Both the position numbers and the translations under genes were made by a program. From Plantago ovata (lineage: Eukaryota > Streptophyta > Magnoliopsida > Lamiales > Plantaginaceae), in assembly GCA_028274465.1 (NCBI GenBank), contig CM051458.1, forward strand, positions 21,777,566-21,841,565: a stretch of 64,000 nucleotides of DNA. The letters run 5' to 3'. The notes under the pieces were generated by a model. It was not told the origin of the DNA. It ran no database searches and saw nothing but the letters and a program-made list of their open reading frames with translations. Shown here in pieces: positions 13,294 to 24,390 of this stretch. Position 1 is the stretch's first letter. Each line of letters begins with the position of its first letter.

Positions 13294-13946
13294 TAGGGCT
13301 GGGCATGGTTCGGTTCGGTTCAAAACCGAACCGAACTTCGGTTTGAACCGAACCGAACAGTAAAATTTTGTTCAAACTGAAAACCGAACCGAAATTTCGG
13401 ATCGGTTTCGGTTTGATCCGAAAATTATCGGTTCGGTTTCGGATTAATCCGAATAATCCGAACTTTCTTTTTTTTTTTTTCTTTTTTTTTTTTTAATTTT
13501 CCATCAAATAGGCATGCAGCAAATATCCAAATCAAACAGGTTTTTGCCACAAATATCCAAATCAAACAGTAGTACTCTAAATCAAATCAAAAGTCAAAAC
13601 ACAAGTTTGACAATTTTCTACCAAATGGAAGAAGTTCACCAAATTCAAAGTTCATACGATACGGATACGGAAACGATTACGATTAGTCTATTACGATTAG
13701 TCTATTCAAAATTCAAAGTTCATACGATACGGATATAATTTGTAAAAAAAAAAAATAATAATAATATTGATTCGGTTCGGTTTAATCCGATAAACCGTGG
13801 TTTTTTAACCGAACCGAACCGAAAACCGAAATCTGTCAAAGTAATGAACCGCAAACCGAACCGAAGATGCTGGATCGGATTGGTTCGGTTCGGTTTTTCG
13901 GTTTCTCGGATCGGTTTTCGGTTTTCGGTTATTATGCCCGGCCCTA
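13294..13946. mobile_element. hAT-type MITE, 653 bp, with perfect 8-bp target duplication
   Basis: The ends TAGGGCTGGGCA and TGCCCGGCCCTA form 12-bp terminal inverted repeats with one mismatch. The direct repeat CTTCCATC flanks both sides (13286-13293 and 13947-13954), the 8-bp signature of hAT insertions. The subterminal regions are packed with GGTTCGGTT on the left and AACCGAACC on the right in opposite arrangement, so the strand can fold into a long hairpin. There is no transposase frame, so it is non-autonomous. It ends 56 bp before the start codon of the downstream protease gene. Confidence 0.92.
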
Positions 13947-14002
13947 CTTCCATCAATCTTCATTCTTCACCTGTGCAATTGTGCAATTCCAAAACATTCT
14001 CC

Positions 14003-15967
14003 ATGGACATTCTGAGCACAAACTGCTGCCTGAGGATAAAATCAGAATCATTCTTTGGTAAGTAATTCTTCTTCTCAATTCAATATTCAAAACACTTGCT
14101 TCTATTTTCGTATTTTCTTGTCGGTATTTACTATTTAGTAGAATTGTTCAAGTCTTTTTTCAGTTTCAGGGAAAATATTATCAAGTAGAGATAAGGCTAT
14201 TTGTGGCTGCAAATGTTCACCAAAATTATTGATCCAGTCATGCTCTGTGAGTTCTTCTCCTAAGTTCTTCTGATGTTAGTAAACTAGTGTCTGTAATAAT
14301 CCTATTTCTCATTACTTTTGAAAGAGATATCGAAACAGTGTAAAGACCTTTGCCATTCGAAACCAGACCAAGAAATGGAAAAGACGAGGAAAAACGACTA
14401 GGAAGGATATAAATTTGGGGCCTAGTGATGAGAATGATGGTGGTTCAGAGTTGTCAACTACTGATTCTGTTAACATGGATGTTCAGAATTCAGTTGTTTA
14501 CCCATCAAGGAATGCTGTGCTTCAAGCATGCACTGTGACATCTGGCCTCATAGCCGCTCTTGGTGTTTTAATTCGACAGGTGCATAAGCATTTCCTTTCA
14601 AAGAATTTTTGGTTGCTTAGTTTTTGTGTTTTGCTTGCTAGTTCACTTTTAATGCTGTATAGAATCCATAGATGCCGTGTACTTCACACAATATAGCGCC
14701 TTTTGGGGCTTCGGTGATTTAATGCTCAATTTTATGCGGTCTCACAGGTTTCTCATGTTGCATCAAGTGAAGGATGGTCTATCATTGACTGTTCCACGGA
14801 CGTAACATGTAAGATTGAGGTGCTACTCTTTGTCTTTGACATTTACACAGTGTTGAAAGGAAATTAAAGTTTGAGTTAGCATATACTGCATAATTTTGAA
14901 ACTAGCAACTGAAAATTGAAGCTAAAACATTTTGGGATTGTTCCGATTCAGTTGAGTTGTTACACTGAATGACGCAATAGATAAGTCACGTACAGGAGTA
15001 CAGGATGTTTTTTCTTAACTAGGATACTACTGCATGTTTTGCAGTTCATTCTGAATTATGGCATCTCGGGTTAATTGGTGGATCTGTTATACTAGTATCA
15101 TCGTGTCGCTTTGTGCTTTTGAAGACTTGGCCTGATTTTGCGGAGTCCAGTGAAGCAGCGAATAGGCAGGTATCCTATATGTTCCCCCACAAGAGTGAAA
15201 TGTGGACTAGTTGTTGCATGTTTAGTCTGATATCACATAGAATTAACTAGGTTTGTCGTCTTTGTTTGAATTTCCAGGTCCTTACTTCACTCGAGCCACT
15301 GGATTACTTAGTTGTTGCATTTCTCCCTGGCATAAGTGAGGTAATCCTCCGTATAAAGAGATATTGTAAGACATCATATTGTTTCTGAACTGATCAACTG
15401 TTCAACTAACTACTGTGGATGATGTGAAATTGAGCAGGAGATACTTTTCCGTGGTGCATTGTTGCCAGTTCTTGGCATAAACTTGACAAGTATCCTTGCA
15501 GTTGCAGCGTTATTTGGGATCCTTCACATAGGAAGTGGTCGAAAATATTCCTTTGCAATCTGGTAAATTGTCCTAGTATAAATCTGTACTACTGTACTGC
15601 CATAAGTATATGTTTTCTTAACCTGTTTTATGAGAACCTCCCTTACTTATGCCTTGTCAATTATCACACGTATCTTAAAACTCGTAGCACATGGAGAAAC
15701 ATACATCTTCACCTTAAAAGCGTAGCCAGTACTGTAATATCTCAAAACACGTGTTTTTCTTGAAACACGCTGTTCTTCGTGGATTGAATACTTGAATTCT
15801 TATTCTTTGAAACGATTTACAGGGCAACGTTTGTTGGGGTTGTATATGGTTATGGTACAGCCTTGTCCTCAAGCATTTTCGTGCCAATGGCTTCTCATGC
15901 ACTGAACAATTTAGTCGGAGGCATCATCTGGCGTTACACATCAAACTCAACGAAGCAGAATAACTGA
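14003..15967 (+). CDS. CPBP (CAAX/ABI-type) intramembrane protease, probably plastid-targeted
   Basis: Exons: 14003-14057, 14164-14246, 14325-14579, 14748-14808, 15045-15169, 15278-15340, 15438-15562 and 15823-15967. All have GT-AG borders and consistent phases, giving 303 residues. The three CPBP motifs are intact: E-E-x-x-x-R (E214, E215, R219), F-x-x-x-H (F240, H244) and H-x-x-x-N (H281, N285). The basic, Ser/Cys/Lys-rich first 75 or so residues resemble a plastid transit peptide. Several hydrophobic segments (about 115-130, 155-175, 195-212, 225-245 and 255-285) fit a multi-span membrane protein. Family members are glutamate-type intramembrane endopeptidases; some plant relatives act in chlorophyll balance or seed dormancy, but I cannot tell which subgroup this is. 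The chosen ATG begins the transit-like exon. The hAT MITE lies directly upstream, probably within promoter or 5' UTR. No defects seen. Confidence 0.88.
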
Positions 15968-16260
15968 CTTCTAGTGCATTTGTGTTCAATTGTCTCTTCC
16001 ATTTGTGACTTTCAGAAAGCACTGCAATGTATATATCAAGGCTCCTGCTACAGTAATAGTACTATGTTTTTGAGAATTCGATTCTGTAATTAGCATCTCC
16101 ATATGAAATTTTTTTAAGTGAACGAAAAAGAGATAATATAATAGTCTTGATCGATGAATGACATGTCCATTTATTATTGGAGCTAGGCAGGTTAACAGTA
16201 GATCTCAACTGATCATACGTGAACATATGTTCCACGGAAATACAAAGTGAACCTAGTGAG

Positions 16261-16905
16261 CATGAGCGGAGCCAGAAAGAAAATAAACAAGTGTGGCTAA
16301 TTATAAGAGGGTCAAGTTGCACCGTGACAAATGCGATTTTACACATATTTTTAAACTTACGTATAGTAACCTTGACAAGTGGAAGCAAAATTTATTGCAT
16401 AAATTTTTCGCTTAAAATTGAATAAATACCGTATATTTTCTGTCAGGAATCACTTAATTATATCATTTTGTATATAAAATTTGTTGCATAAACATGCAAT
16501 AGGACAGTGATAACAAAATAACAAAAAGGAGTAGAAGAATTAAAAAAAAAAAGAGATGGAAAACAAAGGAAACCGAGATGAAAAATAAGTAAAAGATGGA
16601 AATCAAAGATAAGAAAATAATGTAAAGGAGTAAAAAAAAGAAAAAATAGATGGATAAGAAAATAATGTAAAGGAGTAAAAAAAGAAAAAATAGATGGAAA
16701 ACAAGTAAGACAAAGAAAATTATCAAAACAAAGATGATAAAATAATGGAAATTGACAGTGCGAAGTATCGAACCCGAGCATATAAGCTTCAATCCCAGCG
16801 TTCATACAAACAAATGTTTGGTGCTTTACTAGTACTATAATGAAATGTACTCAAATATAAGGGGTGGCTAAAGACACAACTAGCCTTCAAATAGCTCCGT
16901 CCCTG
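16261..16905. mobile_element. hAT-like non-autonomous element with 8-bp target duplication
   Basis: The left end CATGAGCGGAGCCA and right end TAGCTCCGTCCCTG form imperfect 14-bp inverted repeats (10 of 14). They match the CAGGGGCGGAGCCA-type ends common in plant hAT derivatives. CTAGTGAG flanks both sides (16253-16260 and 16906-16913). The interior is A/T-rich, with purine-rich simple tandem units and no transposase. The open frames over the A-rich tract are compositional. Confidence 0.8.
16608..16696 (+). repeat. Two-copy 45-bp purine-rich tandem repeat inside the hAT-like element
   Basis: Copies start at 16608 and 16653 with GATAAGAAAATAATG and end AAAAAATAGATG. They are near-identical, differing mainly by one A in a homopolymer, and probably arose by replication slippage. 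Confidence 0.8.
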
Positions 16906-16913
16906 CTAGTGAG

Positions 16914-18422
16914 GAAAAAAAAGAAGTGGCTTTGCCAAATGGAGTACGTGAACGTAGAGGGGAATACGTATGTATTAACTTTATACCTCAGTGAAAGTTT
17001 GAACGGAACCGACCTTATCATTACCACCAAACAATCGTATAACACCCATATTTTCAGGTTATTTTATTTGCCACTTTCGATAAATAAAACACAGTTTTCA
17101 CAGAATATATTGAGTAATTGAGAGTAAAGTGCAATTCACCATGCATGGAATATCCAAAGCATTATGTGATTTATGTCGAAAGAAAATTTCTATCCACCCG
17201 TGCACACTTTTTTGACCATTCTGATGTTTGAAGAATCATATCCCACAACTACTGGCTTTTTTTCCCTTTGGTTTTCCTATAAGACAATAATGAAAAAGTA
17301 GGAAGAAAATATGCTTGTACCTTAGTATTCACACAGAAGCCGATATGCCACATAAATTTTGACCCCTCTGAATGTATTGATCATCATGCATCATTCACCA
17401 CCTTTAATCTTTTGCCTCTTCAATGATTCAACGCAAACACATCCTCCTTTACTAAAAGTAGTTCATCAAACACCTACGGGGATTCATGCACAAGTTTAAG
17501 GCAAAATCATGATCCATTAGCTTCAATGATCATGATTTTTCTGGCAACAATTGCAGAAATGTAAATTATGGCCATAAAGAATCTAGGATATCAAATGAGA
17601 TATTCGGGAATTCAATCCCGCATTATCTTTAACGGCTTCAGGTTTAATTCACATCATGATCAAAGATCCACGAGGCGGTGGGGGTTGGGAATCCTTACAT
17701 TCTGAACAGTTCATAACTAACATACTGCAATTTAAACACATTGTTCATATAAGTCTGCAGCTCTCACTGACATAGTTGGAGGCAGACCGATAATCATATG
17801 GTTGATTCTATTTCACACAAGGACTATATCATTCAATTATCATCTATTATTTCTAGAAGAACCAGGGCATAACACCAAAAGGAGAATGAACTTAATACCA
17901 AAAAAAAAATCCTGGACAAAACATAGATCAACTTTTTAGCAGAATTCTAAAACAATTAAAGAACTACTTGCTGCAAAACGTTCAATACTTCTTAAGTAAT
18001 ACTGAGTGACACATAACAAACTTGGAATTACGTACGATAGAATATTTAACTTCCAATAATTACATATACAGTGACTGCAACAATTTATCTAACAGATAAT
18101 GATAGAAATGAGAATTACAAAAATAAGACCACACTGTGAAATCTGATGCCTAAATGTTGACACAGATCAGTAGGGAAATAATATTCCAGCAGCTTAAATG
18201 TGGACCAAAGATTTGACGAGAAGAAATGAATTTATATACATTAGCTGATAATCACAGAGAAAACACCAAGAAAAGCACATAATGTGGACTTGAGGAATCT
18301 TTTAAATTTCAGGTTCCGAAGGTCCCCAGTTGCATATATAAATACCTCCACGTACAGCCTGGATGAAGTACACCAATTTCTCAAGTTAGGCTTTACATAC
18401 AGAGAACTCCAATCATTTCAAC
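16914..18422. other. Intergenic stretch upstream of the exonuclease pseudogene
   Basis: About 1.5 kb of AT-rich sequence without a convincing reading frame, RNA gene or repeat. It should contain the former promoter of the gene starting at 18423 and the region beyond the protease gene. Confidence 0.55.
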
Positions 18423-18984
18423 ATGGATATCAGGTACTATAATATTACATGCAAGGACAATGTTGGTAATATGAATTGATTATAGGATTATATGATTAAC
18501 TACTTGATGTGCAGGAACAAATGTACTGCATGCTACAGACAATTTAACAAATGGAGCACTTGGTTGAGCACATGAAGATATCATATCATTCAAACCACGA
18601 ACCCAAGTGCGGTATTTGTCAAAAGCATTGTCGTTCTTTTGAGTCCCTAAGGGAGCATCTCATAGGTAAATCTCAAACTCCTACAGATTTTTATCAAATA
18701 ATGAGTTCAATGACAGTTAAGAGTCTGATGCATTGTGCTCTTCTATTAGGACCGCTGCCAAAGGCAGAATGTGAAAGGATATATAAGGAAAGAGGATGCG
18801 ACCTATGCTTAACTATCCTCAACAACCACTGTGCTCTTCAGCTTCACCGAAGAGCATGCCAACTCTCACGTGGAAACAATGTAGGGGCGTTTTATAGTTG
18901 ACATCAATTTTTTCGATCCTCCAACTAACTAAAATATGGTCAATGATAATTCTATGTAGGGACTGCTGTACCGCATGGCTAACT

Positions 18985-19657
18985 TGTTGGTGATTTTAGT
19001 GTCATCAATTCATTTTAGTAGTAATGTGATCTGCTAGAGACTGATGCGATCTCTCGTTGAGCTCGGAACAAGTTTGGGTAGTGCGGAGTGCACGCTTGTT
19101 GAGCCAACGAGTTATCGACCACGAATACGAGGTGCGGGTCAAGGGGGCTGCGCCCCCTTGCGGGGTCGAGGGGCAGCGTCCCTCGCGGGGTTGCAAGGGG
19201 CAGCGCCCCTGTACGGGGTTGCGAGGGGCAGCGCCCCTGCGGGGTTCCAAGGGGCGTAGCCCCTGGCTGGGGTCAGCGAGCGGGGTGCGGGGCAGCGCCC
19301 CGTCCTTTTTGGAACATTGCAACTCTTCGTGAACGGACAGGCTTGTTCGTGAACTAACGTGACCTTTCGTTCATAACACTTCGTTCTGAACAGATACACC
19401 ACTTCGTTCTCACCTTTTCGCTTCTATTTATTGAAGTGATCAGTCTCCAAAACAACAACAACGAAAACTCATACATGCTCTCTACTTTCTGATCGAAATT
19501 CATATTGCCTGAATAAGATTGCCTTCTTGGATTATCCCAACAAAGAATTCGTGTAACCCCGACAACAACTGTAGGGTCGAATTATCTTGTTTGGAAAATG
19601 ACAACACGAATCCAAAGAAGTATTCCAAGATTATCACACCCTGATATATTACCAACA
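18985..19657 (+). repeat. Solo LTR of the copia-1 family, TSD TAACT
   Basis: It starts TGTTGGTG and ends ACCAACA, with the perfect 5-bp duplication TAACT at 18980-18984 and 19658-19662. It matches the LTRs at 26887-27529 and 32120-32727, including the GC-rich hairpin array (19141-19305). There is no internal element sequence, so this is a solo LTR left by LTR-LTR recombination. It lies in what was a coding exon of the exonuclease gene. Confidence 0.93.
19141..19305 (+). repeat. GC-rich hairpin array in the solo copia LTR
   Basis: Five to six units of the form GGGGC-(3 to 4 bases)-GCCCC are separated by TGCGGGGTTGCAA-like spacers. The block is extremely GC-rich against AT-rich flanks. Long open frames on both strands here are only a result of composition. 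Confidence 0.9.
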
Positions 19658-20728
19658 TAACTTGGACATTTAGGATGATCTGAGGATCGATAATAGCAGA
19701 GGAAAGTTGTTTCACTTGCATGCAAAATGGTTGGTGGTGGGAGTGATGGTTCCCTGGATCTTTGTGCAAGGGTTTGTCTCATTGATGAGTATGAAAGGAT
19801 TATCTTTAATGCATATGTGAAGCCAAATATCAATGTCACCAATTATAGGTAAAGAATTTTTTCCATTCTCAAAAGAATATAAATCTTTCACATTCAATTC
19901 TATCCAACCATGTATAATGAGAGAAATATTCTTCAGGTATGAAACAACTGGCATACGACCAGAATATTTGAGGGATGCAAAGTCCATTAAGCAAGTGCAG
20001 AGAAAGATACAAGATTATTTGTGCAATGGTGAACCAATATGGCAGCTCCGTTCTAATGGTGGAAAAGCAAGAATCCTAGTCGGCCATGGAATAGATCACG
20101 ATCTGAAGTGCTTGGACATTGATTTCCCAGCTTTACTGATCAGGCAAGCTGAACAAACAAATTTATAAGATAATAATTTTTTTTTTTTTGAATCAACAAA
20201 AAAATTTATTACTTAAAGAGGATAAGAAATGTCCCGGAACAATACAACTGAGATACACGAATTTATAATATAATGAATCAAGAATAGACAACATTTCAGT
20301 ATAGTTGATGCATAATTTTACTGCAGGGACACAGCGAAATATCCTCCACTAATGAAAACAAGCAAGCTCAGCAACTCACTGAAATATTTAACAAGAGCAT
20401 ATCTTGGGTATGTATGTAGCTTTTTGCTAGTGTTTTTACATTTATTTTGAAATTATTATACTCAGAAACTGAAAATTTCTGTGTGTATAGGTATGACATT
20501 CAAACTGGTATACAAGATCCCTACGAAGACTGTATTGCAGCTCTAAAGCTATATATGAGAATGAGATCACAAGTTCACAAGCTGGACGCATATCCCGTGG
20601 TTTCAGACCCACAAAAGCGAAACAACTTTGCTTCATGGTGTCAAACCAAACTTGAGAGGATGACTCCAGAGAAAATGTTGGAAATCTCAACATCCGATTA
20701 TTATTGTTGGTGCTTGGATGCCAAATAA

Positions 20729-21699
20729 ATCACTCAACGGATAACTCCTATCCGAATAACTCGAGACTACAACATATATATCTGCTATCCAGTGTTCTAC
20801 TATTAGCTTAACAGGAAATATGGAAAATTTAATTAGACAGTAGAATAAGGTTTATGAGCTTCCGAATTTTGAAATTTAAACTTTCACTCTAGATGGATGT
20901 AATAAGTTGATTTATCAAATAAATGATCGCAAATTCTCAGGAAAGACGGTCTTTAATATAGACGGGACCTTTTTGCAATTTACCAACCAAAATCTCGCTA
21001 CCCATTTAAAAAACTCGGGATCCGGATTTATGACCCGGTTCCTTATTCGGGTTATAAGCAGATATTAACCTCTTTCTCTTTTCTTTTTTTTCTCGCTCTC
21101 AGTTCGATCGTGGTTTGTCTCTCTCTCTACAATTGGGGTTTTTTCAAGCGGTTTTGCGTTCGATTGACGGTTTTGAAGCGGTTTTCATCTTCATCGACGG
21201 TTTTGCAGCGGTTGTTTGGTGTATTTAAGTTCGATTTTGTGCTCCATTGAAGGTATTGTTCTCCATTGAAGTTTTAGGTCGTTTTTGGTTTTCTGGATGT
21301 GGTTTTCTTTATTTTTCTGTGATTTTGTAGTAGTATTGTGTTTGTTTTATGCTCGTTTATGTGTGTGATGTTTAGTAGTAGTTTTATTTTGTTTTTTGTT
21401 ACTCAATTGTTCGAATTTTGCTTATACATGGTGGTTTCTGTTTGATTTTTTTTTGCTTATACGTTGTGGTTTTTGTTGTCTGTTGTTGTGCTCCATTGAA
21501 GGTATTGTGCTGCATTGACGTTTTTATGTCATTTTTTTCTTTTCTGGATGGAGTGGTATTGGTTTTCTGCATTGACGTTTTCTGTGTTTTTGTAGTAGTA
21601 TTTTTGCTTTATTGTTTGTTTTTGTGCTTTGTAGTAGTATTGTGATTGTGGTTTTCATGGTGCTTTGTTCCTTATTTTTGCTTTGTTTGTGTGTTAGAT
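20729..21699. other. Intergenic region and probable leader of the next gene
   Basis: A CT-rich stretch (21067-21130) followed by repeated GCGGTTTT-containing phrases (21145-21210) resembles a plant 5' UTR with pyrimidine patches. A long T/G-rich presumed leader intron runs to a TTAG acceptor at 21697. No confident coding region. Confidence 0.4.
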
Positions 21700-21904
21700 A
21701 TGGATGGTGATAATAAAAGGAAGACGCGATCTACTACATCTGCTGCTGCTGCTGTGAATAAACCAAGCACAAGGACGCGAGCTCCTTTTGGTGCGAAGAA
21801 AAATGCAAGTCCAAGTGGTGGTTTAGTTTACAAGAGAAAGAAGACATCTCCTGACTCATTAAAAGGTTTCTGCGTTCTGTTTTGTTATGTATATTGAATA
21901 GATT

Positions 21905-22830
21905 TTTTTGATATCATTTGAAGTTTGTGCCATATCATGGGAAGTTTATGTGATATCATGGGGTCTTTTGATTATATCATGGGGTTTATTTGAAATATTA
22001 TGGCATATTCAGTGTATTTTTTGTGTGTATTTTGATATTAATAGAAATATGATCATGGGGTTTACTGTGATTATCATGTGATATATTGTTTACATCATGG
22101 GGTTTTCTACTTGCTTTTTTTGATTCTGGTAATTGTATTTTTTTTTATTTTTTTTCAGAGATTATGGGGTCTTTTGATGATATTATGGGGTCTTTTGATG
22201 ATATCATTGGGTCTTTTGGGGATATTTTGGAAGTTTTTGTGATATTATGGGGAAGTTTGTGTGATATTATTGTATGTTTTGAGTATATCGTGGTTTCTTT
22301 TTTTGATTTGGTGTTGTTTTCTGTTTTATCATTTAGAGATGGTTGTTGATATGCGCCGGACTAGAGCTGTTTCAGCTACTTCTTTTAAGCCAGGGTCCAG
22401 TTCAAGTGATGCTTTGAAGAAGAGTAATAAAGGAAGTAACCTACTGAGTCTGATTCTGGTAAGTCTATGCATTTTTTTTGAAGATCATGGGGTCTTTTGA
22501 TGATATCTTGGGGTATTTTGGAGATATTATGGCATATTTAGTGTAATTTCTGTGTGTATTTGATATTAATAGAAATATGATCATGGGGTTTATTGTGAAT
22601 ATCATGGGATATATTAGTGACATCATGGGGTTTTCTACTATGTTTTTTGATTCTGTGAATTGTATCCTTTTCTTTTTTGGATATCATGGGGTCTTTTGAT
22701 GATATCATGGGGTCTTTTGTAGATATCATGACATTTTTAGTGTAAATTTTGTGTGTATTTGATATTAATAGAAATATGATCATGGGGTTTATTGTGAATA
22801 TCATCGGATATATTGGTAACATCATGGGGT
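21905..22830 (+). repeat. TATCATGGGG-motif array in introns (first block)
   Basis: About 16 copies of a degenerate (G/A)TAT(C/T)ATGGGGTNTTT motif occur in the introns around 22337-22458. A larger unit of about 110-150 bp is present three times: starting near 21990, 22523 and 22725, each with GATATTAATAGAAATATGAT. The motif is always on the same strand. Confidence 0.85.
22337..22458 (+). other. Probable duplicated copy of the first exon
   Basis: It reads M-x-x-D-x-R-R-T-R followed by Ser/Ala/Lys-rich sequence, echoing the M-D-G-D-x-K-R-K-T-R start of the exon at 21700. It lies between two copies of the same intron repeat. Its phase does not fit the next exon, whereas 21865 to 22874 does, so it is likely a skipped or relic duplicate. 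Confidence 0.4.
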
Positions 22831-23939
22831 TTTCATATGTTTTTTTTAATAATTTTTTTTTTTTGTGTTGTAGGTTTTGAGGGAGATAAGAAAAAGCGGC
22901 GTAAGAAGGGGAAAAGTTTTACTGCTGCTGAATTTGATAAGTTGTCGGAGAAGCAGAAATCTTACTTGATTTGTGTTACTCTGCCTGATGGTAGCGTAAG
23001 ACATAAGAGGATGGAGGCTTATTGTCAGGCTGAGAAGTTGTTGGACTTGTTTGGAAAATTCAACACAGCACAATTGGATGCTGTAATTGATATTGGTTTT
23101 GGTGGTTTGCAGCACGTTATTGTACATTATCTGCCTAGGAAGTTTACTCCTTGGTTGGTGGAGAGGTCGAGTATGAAAATTATTATATGGTGATTGGTGA
23201 TGATAGGTTTCCTATAACCGGTGATGATGTTTACGATCTGTTTATGATCCCTCGTAATCCTGGTGTTGAGGTGCCTTTGGATAAAAAGTATGGTGATAAA
23301 GGGAAGTTCAGGAAGGAGATTATTGACAGTTGGACGTGGGCAACTGAACATAAAACCAAATCTGGTAAGGTTCGTTTGTCTACAGTTGCTGATCGGTTGG
23401 TTGAGTTAAAGGAGGCGGGGGATGAGTTCAAGAAGCTCTTTGTGTTGTATGTTTGTGGGGTGTTCTTGGCACCTTTGCCTGTAGCAATTGTTGATCAGAA
23501 GCTGTTGCGAGCTGTTGAGAACGTTAAGAAGATTAAGACATATGACTGGTGTAGTTTTGTTCTTGACAAGCTCGGTTCTGCAGTTAGGAGTTTTAAAACT
23601 TCGGAGTTTAATGCTATGAGTGGATGCCTCTGGGTTCTTATTGGTTGTTACTTGGAGAGGTTTAGTGTGAGACAACGAGTTCAAGGTCGTGATCTCCCTT
23701 TGATTCAGCACTGGAATGATGGTCTGATATCGGAGAGGATCAAGTATGAGAAGAAGAATGGAGGTTTTGGTAAATTATTGCGTGATACCAGCTATCCTCT
23801 TACAAAGAGAGTTCCTGGTCAAGGTGCTGTGTATTATGTTCCGAAGAAGGCTAGAGACGAATCTTCTGTTATGGTATGTTTTTTTTTTTTTTTTTATTAT
23901 TGTTCTGTTAGTTGTGTGTACATGTTTTCATTGGATGTT

Positions 23940-24390
23940 TGTGTTATATCATGGGATATAACTTTGTTTTATTGAAGTTTTTTATTATCAGAGAATTTGT
24001 AGTTACTGCATGTATAGGATATGATGATGTGTATAGTTGTATTATGGGGTATATAGTTGATATCATGGGGTATATGGTTGATATCATGGGGTATATTGTT
24101 GAATTTTTTATTATGTCAGAAATTGAAGTTACTGCATGTGTATAGAATTTCATGGGGTATGTAGTTGATATTATGTGGTATATAGTTGATATCATGGGGT
24201 ATATGGTTGATATTATGGGTATATAGGTGATATCATGGGGTATATGTTGAAGTTTTTATTATGTCAGAATTTGAAGTTACTGCATGTGTATAGGATTTCA
24301 TGGGGTATATGGTTGATATTATGGGGTATATAGTTGATATCATGGGGTATATTGTTGATATCATGGGGTATATAGTTGATATCATTTTTT
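23940..24390 (+). repeat. TATCATGGGG-motif array in intron (second block)
   Basis: About 12 copies of GATAT(C/T)ATGGGGTATAT(A/G)(G/T)TT spaced roughly 21 bp apart form a minisatellite-like array inside the intron between 23873 and 24438. A TTTTTATTATGTCAGAA(T)TTGAAG phrase is interspersed. Two or three more copies lie at 25725-25785. Confidence 0.9.

Larger units (their letters stand above)
18423..20728 (+). pseudogene. Broken C2H2 zinc-finger plus ISG20/REX4-like exonuclease gene
   Basis: Exons inferred from homology: 18423-18433, 18515-18665, 18750-18880, 18960-19848 (interrupted by a solo LTR), 19938-20143, 20327-20407 and 20491-20728. The N-terminal part has a C-x-x-C finger followed by a second Cys/His pair with the plant-specific EHLVEHM and CRSFESLREHL blocks. 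The C-terminal part has the exonuclease fold (MVGGGSDGSLDLCA, ILVGHG-DHDL, SNSLKYLT, PYEDC) and ends YYCWCLD. Defects: a one-base loss near 18550 shifts frame, exon 4 has an in-frame stop just after the LTR site and a further frame change near 19710, and the LTR lies in exon 4. Motif I reads A-C-K at 19718-19726 where active DEDD enzymes have D-x-E, though some plant relatives, as I recall, also lack it. The exon ending at 20143 uses a GC donor. Family members trim RNA 3' ends. Exon 4 boundaries rest on remembered homologs. Confidence 0.75.

Noticed and set aside
19005-19402. Several long open frames on both strands over the GC-rich block
   Set aside because: They arise from composition of the LTR hairpin array and recur in the other LTR copies. 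None has a protein-like pattern.
21905-24390. CRISPR-like array of short repeats
   Set aside because: Repeats are degenerate, irregularly spaced, lie in plant introns and have no Cas genes nearby.
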